Assembly (NCBI GenBank): GCA_017495165.1
Contig: JAFEII010000030.1
Span: 22,190-86,189, forward strand
DNA from: Hydromonas sp.
Lineage (GTDB): Bacteria > Pseudomonadota > Gammaproteobacteria > Burkholderiales > Burkholderiaceae
Reading direction: 5' to 3'
Length of the DNA stretch: 64,000 nt
Shown one piece after another: positions 26,292-34,322 of the stretch (position 1 is its first letter; every line of letters starts with the position of its first letter). Under the pieces are notes generated by a model. The model saw nothing but the letters and a program-made list of their open reading frames with translations, had not been told where the DNA came from and ran no database searches. The position numbers and the translations under genes are program-made.

Positions 26292-28952
26292 ATGACGGAC
26301 GAAACACGATGGGACGAGGCAAATAAGCTTTGGGATGCGTTTTTAAATAAATTCCCCGCAGAAAAAATTGAATCGATGACGCTGGCGGAATACACTGCTT
26401 TCACCGCAGAAAGCGATGCAGGCTCATTCACCTATTGGTTGGAGCATAGGTTGATGGACTTGGGCAGTATTCGTGGTGGGAGTAGTTTGAAATTTGGCGT
26501 TTGGCGAACGGACGAAAAAAGCAAACTGACCAATACCAAAAATGATGGGGGCTATGCATGGCACACCAAGTACGGGGCCAGTAGCCCCCAAGAAGCTTTT
26601 GAGACGATCAAGCAACGCATCAAAGCGACGATAGAGGCTGTGCAGCGTGCTGATTTAAGTGCGATCGAGTCAATTGGTTTGCCCGACAGCTTGAAATGGA
26701 AAGTTGCTTTTATGTACCAAGACCGAGCGCAACCTTGCGTGCTTAACGTTTTTACGCCCGATGCTTTGCGTTTGTATTTAGGGACGTTTGATAAAAAGAG
26801 CAGTGTGGCGGATCTGCAAAAAGAAGTCATGGCGAGGCGTGAGAATAAAGCGCTTTTTGCTTTTGGGCGTGAGGTTTGGGGCGTTTGGTCGGAGGATGTG
26901 ATGCGCCACTTCCAAGTTAAACCAAAAATCAATAAAGATTTTGATCCTATTTCTAAAACTTGGGATGAAAATAAAGCAGCATTCTTTACTCATGTGGTGA
27001 GTGCGTTCAATCAATGCGGGTTTGATTGGTATTTTATAAGGCCTAAAAAAAGCACTCCCTATACTTTGCGTGTCGCTCGTAAAAAGCCAAAAAAAGAAAA
27101 GGATAAAAAAATTGCCCCCAAAGCGACTGGTGTTTTAGGTTTTTTTGATTTTCAAAATTGTAAATTTTTATCCGATGGTGTTGCTTTTGGAACAGAAGAT
27201 TTAGATGGTTTTAATGGTTGGTTTGAAGGGGCTTTTGCAGATGAAAAAGGAAAAGAAATTGACGCCAACACTGTGGGCAATTGGCCAGACGCCTATGACG
27301 AAGCCGAAGAAGAACCAGACGATGAGGGCGAAACAAATGCCGCGCATGAGGAGGCCACACATATGAAAACAGAGATACCGCTAAACCAAATTTTATACGG
27401 CCCACCAGGCACGGGTAAAACTTACCACACCATTGATAAAGCACTGGAAATTTTTGGGGAACGCAACTCTGTTTCTGATTACTCGAGTGCAGAGGAAGCT
27501 AGAAGAGCGAACAAAAAACTTTTTGATGAACGCGTGAGCAACGGCGACATTCAATTTGTCACCTTTCACCAAAGTTTCAGCTACGAGGATTTTGTCGAGG
27601 GCTTAACTGCGCAAGTGAATGAGCAAACGCAACAAATTCGCTATGAAGTCAGTGATGGCGTGTTTAAACGCATGTGTGAAAGCGCGGCGGTTAAAATTGA
27701 GGGGGGCGAGGTAGATTTTTCTCATCTAAAAGACCAGAGGGTATGGAAAATGTCGTTGGGTGCAGCTAATGAAGGCACTGAGGTGTACGACGCTTGCTTG
27801 AAATCCAACCGCATACTTTTGGGTTGGGGCGGTGATATTGATTTTTCACAGTGTAAAAATCGCAACGATATTAAAAGCCAATACCAACAAAGTGAGGAGC
27901 ACCTTGCTGACAACAGCTATGCGATTACGGCCGTTAATGCCTTTCTCTTAAAAGTTAAAAAAGACGACTTGATTGTTGTGAGTGACGGCAATCGCAAATT
28001 TAGAGCCATTGCACGGGTGACTGGTGACTATGAGTGCCTATCCGAGGGGGTTTGTGAGTATTACTTTCAATCACGAGCCGTCGAGTGGCTGCGCGAGTAC
28101 AAACCATCTTTGCCTCGTGATCGCTTAATGGACGTGGACTTTAGTCAAATGACCATTTATGAACCCAGCGCAATCGACCGTAAAAAATTAGAGGGTTTGT
28201 TGTCTAAGCAGACAAGTAAAAGTGAGCGCAGCCCTAAAGTATTGATTATTGACGAAATCAACCGTGGCAATATTTCCAAAATTTTTGGTGAGCTGATTAC
28301 CTTGATTGAACCATCGAAGCGCCAAGGAGCTGATGAGGCGCTTTCGGTGACTTTGCCTTACTCCAAGACCTCATTTGGCGTGCCCGATAATGTCTACATC
28401 ATCGGCACGATGAACAGCGCCGATCGCTCGCTTGCCTCGCTCGATTTGGCGTTGCGTCGTCGTTTTTATTTTATTGAAATGCCGCCTGATGCCAGCACTT
28501 TGGCGGGTATTGTGGTTGATGGCATTGAGGTACAACAAATGTTTGAGGCCATCAATCAGCGCATAGAGGTTTTACTGGGGCGTGATTATTGTATTGGCCA
28601 TGCGTATTTTTTACCGTTAAAAGACGAGCCAAACTTGACTCACTTAGCGGCTATTTTTAAAAACAAAATCATCCCTTTGCTGCAAGAGTATTTTTTTGAA
28701 GACTGGGAACGCATTGCGCAGGTACTCAACAGCGACTCAAAAGAGGGCTTTGTTGTCAAAAAAACGTATCCAACAGACTTGTTTGGCTCGGATCCCCAGC
28801 CTGAAAATACGCAAAATAAAGAGGTTTGGCGCGTGAATCAGGAAGCCTTTGGTAAGGCTGAAAACTATCGCGCCATTTATGATGGCTTGACTTCTGAGCC
28901 TGCTGTGCAACAGGGCGGAGATGGCAGTATGAGTGGGGCAGTGCCGTCGTGA
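26292..28952 (+). CDS. mcrB: McrB-family GTPase subunit of a modification-dependent restriction system
   Basis: Motor and sensor subunit of an McrBC-type endonuclease that cuts DNA carrying modified bases. Of 886 residues, 1-335 form a sensor region I cannot assign to a named family (it includes SFTYWLEHRLMDLGSI and FDWYFIRPKK). An acidic linker (about 335-357) leads to the AAA+ module. Walker A GPPGTGKT is at 370-377, Walker B LIIDEINRGN at 651-660, the McrB signature MNSADRS at 707-713, and the arginine finger region LRRRF at 721-725. Between the Walker motifs, about 478-640, an EVE/PUA-like domain is inserted (VWKMSLGAANEG, ILLGWGGDIDF, DDLIVVSDGNRKFRAIARVTGDY). The main start lacks a good ribosome-binding site, but Met358 has one. 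mcrC overlaps by four bases. GC content is lower than in neighbours. Confidence 0.9.
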   Translation: MTDETRWDEANKLWDAFLNKFPAEKIESMTLAEYTAFTAESDAGSFTYWLEHRLMDLGSIRGGSSLKFGVWRTDEKSKLTNTKNDGGYAWHTKYGASSPQEAFETIKQRIKATIEAVQRADLSAIESIGLPDSLKWKVAFMYQDRAQPCVLNVFTPDALRLYLGTFDKKSSVADLQKEVMARRENKALFAFGREVWGVWSEDVMRHFQVKPKINKDFDPISKTWDENKAAFFTHVVSAFNQCGFDWYFIRPKKSTPYTLRVARKKPKKEKDKKIAPKATGVLGFFDFQNCKFLSDGVAFGTEDLDGFNGWFEGAFADEKGKEIDANTVGNWPDAYDEAEEEPDDEGETNAAHEEATHMKTEIPLNQILYGPPGTGKTYHTIDKALEIFGERNSVSDYSSAEEARRANKKLFDERVSNGDIQFVTFHQSFSYEDFVEGLTAQVNEQTQQIRYEVSDGVFKRMCESAAVKIEGGEVDFSHLKDQRVWKMSLGAANEGTEVYDACLKSNRILLGWGGDIDFSQCKNRNDIKSQYQQSEEHLADNSYAITAVNAFLLKVKKDDLIVVSDGNRKFRAIARVTGDYECLSEGVCEYYFQSRAVEWLREYKPSLPRDRLMDVDFSQMTIYEPSAIDRKKLEGLLSKQTSKSERSPKVLIIDEINRGNISKIFGELITLIEPSKRQGADEALSVTLPYSKTSFGVPDNVYIIGTMNSADRSLASLDLALRRRFYFIEMPPDASTLAGIVVDGIEVQQMFEAINQRIEVLLGRDYCIGHAYFLPLKDEPNLTHLAAIFKNKIIPLLQEYFFEDWERIAQVLNSDSKEGFVVKKTYPTDLFGSDPQPENTQNKEVWRVNQEAFGKAENYRAIYDGLTSEPAVQQGGDGSMSGAVPS
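27349..27365 (+). promoter_or_regulatory. Internal ribosome-binding site and in-frame start within mcrB (short McrB form)
   Basis: AGGAGG at 27349-27354 stands 8 bases before an in-frame ATG (27363-27365, Met358). The two glutamate codons GAG GAG of the acidic linker supply the site. Initiation here would give a 529-residue protein that begins MKTEIPLNQILYGPPG: the complete AAA+ module with its inserted domain, but no sensor region. E. coli mcrB is known to produce such a short form (McrBs) from an internal start. Confidence 0.6.
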
Positions 28953-30250
28953 CCCATGTCATCACCCTTTGCGAATACGGATCATTGACCACTGCGGCTG
29001 TTGACCCCAGTTTTGAGCAACATACGGTGACGCCAAGCGCGTTTAATTTTTTGTGTGACTTTATGTCCAAGCACAAAAAATCAGGCGCGTCGTTGTTGCA
29101 TTTAGAGAGCCATGTTGCACTGCGTTTGGACAGTTATGTGGGCATCATCGAAACGCCGTGCGGTACAACGCTGGAAATATTGCCCAAGCATGTGAAAAAA
29201 TTTGTAGAAGCACCTGAGGAAAATATACTGCGAGCACGCAAGGTGTTGTTTCAAATGCTTGCAGCGGTTTTGGATTTGCCTAAGCCACGAGACTCGACCG
29301 TCAGTCACATTGAGCTGGCTAAAATGCCCTTGCATGAGTGGGTCATGGCGCAATTTTTAGCGACACTGGATGCACTCATCAAGCACGGCGTGCGCCATGA
29401 TTATCAAAACATTGAGGCCGAAGAGCGTTTTTTGCGCGGGCAGTTGGATGTGTCCAAGCAATTACGCCAGCCCATCGGGCGGCAGCATTTCTTTCAAATC
29501 AGGCACGATATTTACTCTGCGAATCGACCCGAAAATCGTTTGCTGCAATCGGCATTGCATAAGGTTGCTAAGCACACCAAGCAGCACCAGCGTTTGAGCC
29601 AAGAACTGTTACATCGATTTATCGGCATCCCTCAGTCAAGCAACCACAAGCGAGACTTTGGCCAATGGCAAGACACGCGTTTGATGGCGCACTATAAAAG
29701 CATTAAACCGTGGTGCGAATTGATCTTGGGCGAGCGCATGCCGTGGGCGGTTCATGGTCTGACGCAAGGCATGAGCTACCTATTTCCTATGGAAACGCTG
29801 TTTGAAAAATACGTCGAAGTTAGTCTGCGCAAACAATTGCCCGTAGGTTGGCGTTTGACGGCGCAAGCAAACTCAAAATATTTGTGTTCTCACAAGAATG
29901 AAGGTATTTTTGCTCTCAGACCCGACTTTGTGTTGACGGATGGAAAGACCAAATATGTTTTGGATGCGAAGTGGAAGTTGCTCGATACATGCGAAAGCAT
30001 TGAAACAAGCAAGTACGGCATCAGCCAAAGCGATTTTTATCAAATGTTTGCGTATGGGCACAAGTATTTGAGTGGTCACGGTGATTTGGTGATGATATAT
30101 CCGAAGTGCGAAGGCTTTGAGCAGGCGATTGAGCAGCCGTTTTGTTTTTCGGAGGGTTTGAAATTGTGGGTTGTGCCTTGTGATTTGGAAGAGGCATCCG
30201 TGATTTGGCCTGAAGGCTTGGTGATGGGTTTTGTGGCTGGTGTAAATTAA
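28949..30250 (+). CDS. mcrC: McrC-family endonuclease subunit
   Basis: Nuclease subunit that partners McrB rings and cuts DNA after GTP-driven translocation. The 433 residues have an N-terminal beta-rich domain that contacts McrB (about 1-170, with the finger-like segment ALRLDSYVGIIETPCGTTLEILPKH) and a C-terminal PD-(D/E)xK nuclease domain. The core is D326 in RPDFVL, then D339-A-K341 in YVLDAKWK, followed by Q365 in QMFAYGHKY. All catalytic residues are present, so the enzyme should be active. It starts at a GTG (28949-28951) whose last bases overlap the mcrB TGA stop, implying coupled translation. The HIT gene follows 11 bases later and may be on the same transcript. Confidence 0.93.
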   Translation: MTHVITLCEYGSLTTAAVDPSFEQHTVTPSAFNFLCDFMSKHKKSGASLLHLESHVALRLDSYVGIIETPCGTTLEILPKHVKKFVEAPEENILRARKVLFQMLAAVLDLPKPRDSTVSHIELAKMPLHEWVMAQFLATLDALIKHGVRHDYQNIEAEERFLRGQLDVSKQLRQPIGRQHFFQIRHDIYSANRPENRLLQSALHKVAKHTKQHQRLSQELLHRFIGIPQSSNHKRDFGQWQDTRLMAHYKSIKPWCELILGERMPWAVHGLTQGMSYLFPMETLFEKYVEVSLRKQLPVGWRLTAQANSKYLCSHKNEGIFALRPDFVLTDGKTKYVLDAKWKLLDTCESIETSKYGISQSDFYQMFAYGHKYLSGHGDLVMIYPKCEGFEQAIEQPFCFSEGLKLWVVPCDLEEASVIWPEGLVMGFVAGVN

Positions 30251-30261
30251 AGGAGAAAAAA

Positions 30262-30717
30262 ATGAATATGAATCACGATTATTTGCACCAAGCCGATTGT
30301 GCGTTGTGCAATCAAGTGGGTGGCGAGCTGGTTTGGCAGAACGATGTGTTGCGGGTGATTATGGTGGATGAGCCGCATTTTGTGGGGTTTGTGCGGGTGG
30401 TTTGGCAGGCGCATGTGTCGGAAATGACCGATTTGCCTGTGGCGCAGCGCAGTTTGTTGATGAAGACGGTGTGTTTGGTGGAGGACGTGATGCGGCGGGT
30501 GTTGCGCCCGACCAAGGTGAATTTGGCCAGTTTGGGCAATATGACGCCGCATTTGCATTGGCATGTGATTCCGCGTTTTGAGACGGATGTAAATTTTCCC
30601 AATCCTGTTTGGGCAATCACGCCTGAGCAGGCGGCGCAAACGCCTGCGCCTGTGGTCACGCCTGAGCAATATGCGGCGTTTGTGGCGGCGCTTAAAGTTG
30701 CGCTGTGGGATGTTTGA
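30262..30717 (+). CDS. HIT-family nucleotide hydrolase
   Basis: Histidine-triad protein of 151 residues that probably hydrolyses dinucleoside polyphosphates or nucleotidyl conjugates in the cytoplasm. The triad is in HLHWHVIPR, preceded by KVNLASLGNMTPHLHWH; the C-terminal half has a tail (PVVTPEQYAAFVAAL). Two cysteines near the start (DCALCNQ) resemble the zinc-binding pair of some HIT proteins. AGGAG at 30251-30255 is 6 bases before the ATG at 30262. It begins 11 bases after mcrC, but the family is housekeeping, so the proximity need not mean a defence role. A weak terminator follows. Confidence 0.88.
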   Translation: MNMNHDYLHQADCALCNQVGGELVWQNDVLRVIMVDEPHFVGFVRVVWQAHVSEMTDLPVAQRSLLMKTVCLVEDVMRRVLRPTKVNLASLGNMTPHLHWHVIPRFETDVNFPNPVWAITPEQAAQTPAPVVTPEQYAAFVAALKVALWDV

Positions 30718-30771
30718 GCTGGTTTTTTTGGCTTGATGTGAATGGGGTTTGCGCGGATAATACGCGCCATG

Positions 30772-30797
30772 CTGCGCCGTGTGCGCAGTTCTTTTTT
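30772..30797 (+). terminator. Possible terminator after the HIT gene
   Basis: CTGCGC (30772-30777) pairs with GCGCAG (30783-30788) around a 5-base loop, followed by TTCTTTTTT. The stem is short but GC-rich. Confidence 0.55.
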
Positions 30798-30851
30798 GTG
30801 TGATTTTATGATGTGTTGACGTGTGGGGTGATTCGCTGTGGCGCGTATTTT

Positions 30852-30875
30852 GGTGGGCATGAATGGCTGCCCTAC
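30852..30875 (-). repeat. Single REP-like palindrome (GTAGGG family)
   Basis: Read on the minus strand it begins GTAGGGCAGCCATTCATGCC and ends CCACC, folding as an imperfect hairpin (GGGCA, CCAT / ATG, CCC). It shares the GTAGGG head and the CATTCATG loop with the unit at 59389-59412. Confidence 0.6.
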
Positions 30876-30936
30876 GTGTTTTGTGTGATTGCCGTGTTTT
30901 TGTGAAGTGTTCTGATATTTAATTGAGGGAATGTTT

Positions 30937-33288
30937 ATGCACCAGTCTGGCCAGCCGTTGTTTCCACTTGAAGCATGGCGTATTCGTGAGGTGGGTTTTT
31001 CGCCTGCGCAAAATTTATTAAATGAGACGTTGTTTACGGTGGGCAATGGTTATATTGGGTTGCGCGGTGGCCAAGATGAGGGCTTTTTTGGCGCGGCGGG
31101 TTCGAGTTTGGATGCGACTTTTTTGAATGGGTTTTATGACACGGAGTCGATTCATTACCCAGAAACGGCGTATGGTTTGGCCAAAACCAATCAATTTATG
31201 CTCAATGTGCCCAATGCCAAACGGATTCGGTTGTGGCTTGATGGTGAATCGGTGGATGTGCTGCAAGGGGCGTTGCATGATTATGAGCGGGTGCTTGATT
31301 TTCAAACGGGTTTGATGACGCGCACGTTGAAGTGGACGTCCAAAACGGGGCAGCAGGTGCAGATTGACAGCACCCGCGTGGTGAGTTTGGCGCACAAACA
31401 TGTGTTTGCGGTGCAGTACACGGTGACGGCGCTGGGCTTTTCGGGCGAGTTGGTGCTTGAATCGGTGTTGGATGGTGCGGTGAAAAACTTGGCGGCGGGC
31501 GATGATCCGCGCGTGGGTTCGCACGTGTCTGCGCCGCCGTTGATTTTGCAAGACACGGTGCAAAGTGGCAGTTACAGCGCTTTGGTTCATCAAACGCGCA
31601 ACACGGGTTTTGGCTTGGTCAGCGCGATGGATAATCAGTTCTCGCACAGCGCCAATCGTGCGGTTGAGGCAAGCCATGCGCAGCAGGGTGAGTCGGTTGC
31701 CGCGCGATTTAGCACCACTTTGCAGGCGGGCGAATCGGTCACGTTGACCAAGTTTGGTGCATATTTTACCTCGCGTGATGCGGCGCAATCTGAACTGCTT
31801 GGTTTGAGCCAAGCGGCGCTTTGCGAGGCGGTGCGTAATGGCTTTGCGGCGTTGTGTGCGGCGCAAAAAACCTTTTTGGATAAGTTTTGGCAGCAAGCGA
31901 ATGTGACGATTGAGGGCGATGACGCGTTGTGTCAAGGCATCCATTTTAATCAGTTCCATTTATTGCAGTCGATGGGGCGCGATGGCAAAACCAATATTTC
32001 GGCCAAAGGTGTGACGGGCGAGGGCTACGAAGGGCATTATTTTTGGGACACCGAAATTTATGTGTTTCCGTTCTTTCTTGCAACCCAACCTGATGTGGCG
32101 CGTCAATTGTTGCGCTATCGCTACAACGGTTTGGCGGCGGCGCGCAATCGGGCACGCGAGATGTCGCATGCAAAAGGTGCGTTGTATCCGTGGCGCACGA
32201 TTGCGGGCGATGAGTGTTCGGCGTATTTTCCTGCGGGGACGGCGCAGTATCACATCAACGCGGATGTGGCGTATTCGATTAAGCAGTATGTCGAGATGAC
32301 GGGCGACGTGGCGTTTTTGGCCGAGGCGGGCGCTGAAATTTTGATGGAGACTGCGCGGATTTGGCTGGGGATTGGTGCGTATGATGCGCAGGATGCCGCG
32401 CGTTTTTGTATTTTTGAAGTGACAGGCCCCGATGAATACACGGCGATGGTGAGCAATAATTTTTACACCAATGCGATGGCGCAAATGCATTTGGCGTATG
32501 CCGCAAAAGTGGCGCGTCAGTTACAAAATGATGCGCCTGCTGATTTTGCGCGGGTTGCTGCTGCGATGGATTTGGATGTGGCGGAGATTGACGCGTGGGC
32601 GCGGGCGGCCGATTGTATGTATTTGGCGTATGACGAGCGCTTGCAAATTCACCCACAGGATGATGGTTTTTTGAGCAAACCCGTGTGGGATTTTGCGCAC
32701 ACGCCTGCTGAAAATTATCCGCTGTTGCTCAATTACCATCCGCTGGTGATTTATCGCCATCAGGTGTGCAAACAGGCCGATGTGGTGCTGGCGTTGATGT
32801 TGCGCGGTGACCAATTTACGTTGGATGACAAACGACGCGATTTTGATTATTACGAACCAATCACCACGCATGATTCTTCGTTGTCCGCGTGTATTTTTGG
32901 GATTGTTGCCTCAGAAATTGGCTACCATGAGCGCGCGTATGATTTCTTTATGCAAACCGCGCGCATGGACATTGATAACATGCATGGCAACACGCAATAC
33001 GGCGTGCACACTGCAGCCATGGCGGGTTCGTGGTTGGGCGTGGTGGCGGGTTTTGCTGGCATGCGTTTGTACGACGGCGCGTTGCAATTTGCACCAACCT
33101 TGCCCGCGCGCTGGACGCGCTATGCGTTTCATGTGATGGTGCGTGGGCAGCGGTTGAGTGTGACGGTTGAGGCGGGTAAGGTGACGTATGCGTTGCATGG
33201 CGACCAAGCGCTGCGCTTGATGCATGGCGCACAAGAGGTGCTTTTGGGGGCGCATCAGTGTGTCGCGGTGTTGGCGATGCCTTTGTGA
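30937..33288 (+). CDS. Glycoside hydrolase family 65 phosphorylase (maltose/kojibiose phosphorylase type)
   Basis: A 783-residue GH65 enzyme that splits an alpha-linked glucose disaccharide with phosphate to give beta-glucose 1-phosphate and glucose. An N-terminal beta-sandwich (to about residue 280) precedes the (alpha/alpha)6 barrel. Signature segments are GVTGEGYEGHYFWDTEIYVFPFF, YRYNGLAAARNRA, and the catalytic acid E500 in FEVTGPDEY. The HDSSLSACIFGI and MHGNTQYGVHTAAMAGSW segments near the end bind phosphate and substrate in relatives. Substrate cannot be fixed between maltose, trehalose and kojibiose. GAGGGA directly abuts the ATG at 30931, so the ATG at 30937 is the likelier start. 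No beta-phosphoglucomutase, transporter or regulator gene is adjacent, which is unusual. Confidence 0.87.
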   Translation: MHQSGQPLFPLEAWRIREVGFSPAQNLLNETLFTVGNGYIGLRGGQDEGFFGAAGSSLDATFLNGFYDTESIHYPETAYGLAKTNQFMLNVPNAKRIRLWLDGESVDVLQGALHDYERVLDFQTGLMTRTLKWTSKTGQQVQIDSTRVVSLAHKHVFAVQYTVTALGFSGELVLESVLDGAVKNLAAGDDPRVGSHVSAPPLILQDTVQSGSYSALVHQTRNTGFGLVSAMDNQFSHSANRAVEASHAQQGESVAARFSTTLQAGESVTLTKFGAYFTSRDAAQSELLGLSQAALCEAVRNGFAALCAAQKTFLDKFWQQANVTIEGDDALCQGIHFNQFHLLQSMGRDGKTNISAKGVTGEGYEGHYFWDTEIYVFPFFLATQPDVARQLLRYRYNGLAAARNRAREMSHAKGALYPWRTIAGDECSAYFPAGTAQYHINADVAYSIKQYVEMTGDVAFLAEAGAEILMETARIWLGIGAYDAQDAARFCIFEVTGPDEYTAMVSNNFYTNAMAQMHLAYAAKVARQLQNDAPADFARVAAAMDLDVAEIDAWARAADCMYLAYDERLQIHPQDDGFLSKPVWDFAHTPAENYPLLLNYHPLVIYRHQVCKQADVVLALMLRGDQFTLDDKRRDFDYYEPITTHDSSLSACIFGIVASEIGYHERAYDFFMQTARMDIDNMHGNTQYGVHTAAMAGSWLGVVAGFAGMRLYDGALQFAPTLPARWTRYAFHVMVRGQRLSVTVEAGKVTYALHGDQALRLMHGAQEVLLGAHQCVAVLAMPL

Positions 33289-33402
33289 TTGTTTGGTTTT
33301 GAGGCTGGTTTTAAATTGCGATGTGATGCCGCTTGACGGTGTTGACGTTATATAATCACGGCGGTTTGTGATGGATTAATTGTTTTTTTAAAAGGGAATG
33401 GT

Positions 33403-34263
33403 ATGGATTTTTTGCTTATGCTCAAAGCGGCAATTTTAGGTGTTGTTGAGGGACTTACGGAGTTTTTGCCTATTTCAAGTACGGGGCATTTGATTTTGAC
33501 CCAGTCTTTATTAGGGCTGCACGGTGAATTTTGGGACAGTTTTGAAGTGGCGATTCAGTTTGGCGCAATTTTGGCGGTGATGTGGGTTTTTAGGGCGCGG
33601 ATTTTGAGCGTGGCTTGCGGTCTGATGCGCGGCGAGCGCTCGGCGGTTTTGTTTGTGCTTAATATGGTGATTGCGACTGTGCCTGCGGTTTTGCTGGCGT
33701 TGGTGTTTGGTAAAACCATTCAAGCCCATTTGTTTCAACCTGTCCCTGTTGCGCTGGCCTTTGTGATTGGCGGTTTGGTGATTTTGTGGGCGGAGCGGCG
33801 CCAAGTCAACCACTTGCCTGCGGTCACACGGCTGGAGGATTTAACCATGCTGGATGCGGCCAAAGTTGGGGCGGCGCAAACCTTGGCGGTGATTTTTCCT
33901 GGTACGTCGCGCTCGGGTGCGACGATTATTGGCGGCATGTTTTTTGGTTTGTCACGTGAAGTTGCCACGCATTTTTCGTTTTTTCTGGCCATGCCGATTT
34001 TGTTTGCCGCCTTCCTTAAAGGCTTGTGGGACATGCGCAAAATTGGCGTTGTGATTGAGAATGGCGTGGTTTTAAGTACGGCCAATTTGACGGTGTTGTT
34101 TTGCATTGGTTTTTTTGCGGCATTGGTGAGTGCGTTTGTGTGCGTGCGCTGGTTGCTTAAGTTTGTGAGTAACAATAGTTTTGTGGGTTTTGCTTGGTAT
34201 CGGATTGGCTTTGGGCTGTTGATTTTGCTGTCTTGGCAATTCGGCTGGGTGCAGTGGGCGTAA
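33403..34263 (+). CDS. uppP: Undecaprenyl-diphosphatase
   Basis: Integral membrane phosphatase that recycles undecaprenyl pyrophosphate for cell-wall synthesis and confers bacitracin resistance. The 286 residues contain both catalytic motifs, EGLTEFLPISSTGHLIL near residue 16 and FPGTSRSGATI near residue 165, plus about eight hydrophobic segments. AAAGGGAATGGT precedes the ATG at 33403. A TATAAT at 33351-33356 is a possible -10, though the TTGACG boxes nearby are too close for a standard -35. The next gene starts 59 bases later on the same strand. Confidence 0.96.
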   Translation: MDFLLMLKAAILGVVEGLTEFLPISSTGHLILTQSLLGLHGEFWDSFEVAIQFGAILAVMWVFRARILSVACGLMRGERSAVLFVLNMVIATVPAVLLALVFGKTIQAHLFQPVPVALAFVIGGLVILWAERRQVNHLPAVTRLEDLTMLDAAKVGAAQTLAVIFPGTSRSGATIIGGMFFGLSREVATHFSFFLAMPILFAAFLKGLWDMRKIGVVIENGVVLSTANLTVLFCIGFFAALVSAFVCVRWLLKFVSNNSFVGFAWYRIGFGLLILLSWQFGWVQWA

Positions 34264-34322
34264 TTGATGTAATGGCGGCGCAGCCTGTACGGGCTGCCTG
34301 TTTAAAAAAATAGGGGTGGGTT

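Noticed and set aside
26277..26327. Short 16-codon frame (ATG at 26277) overlapping the mcrB start, a possible leader peptide
   Set aside because: Weak ribosome-binding site, no notable residues and no attenuator hairpin; probably chance.
29000..30000. Possibility that McrC is inactivated
   Set aside because: The PD-(D/E)xK residues D326, D339, K341 and the following Gln are all present and the frame is intact.
33333..33356. TTGACG boxes with TATAAT before uppP as a full promoter
   Set aside because: The spacings (12 and 3 bases) are too short for sigma-70; only the TATAAT is plausible.
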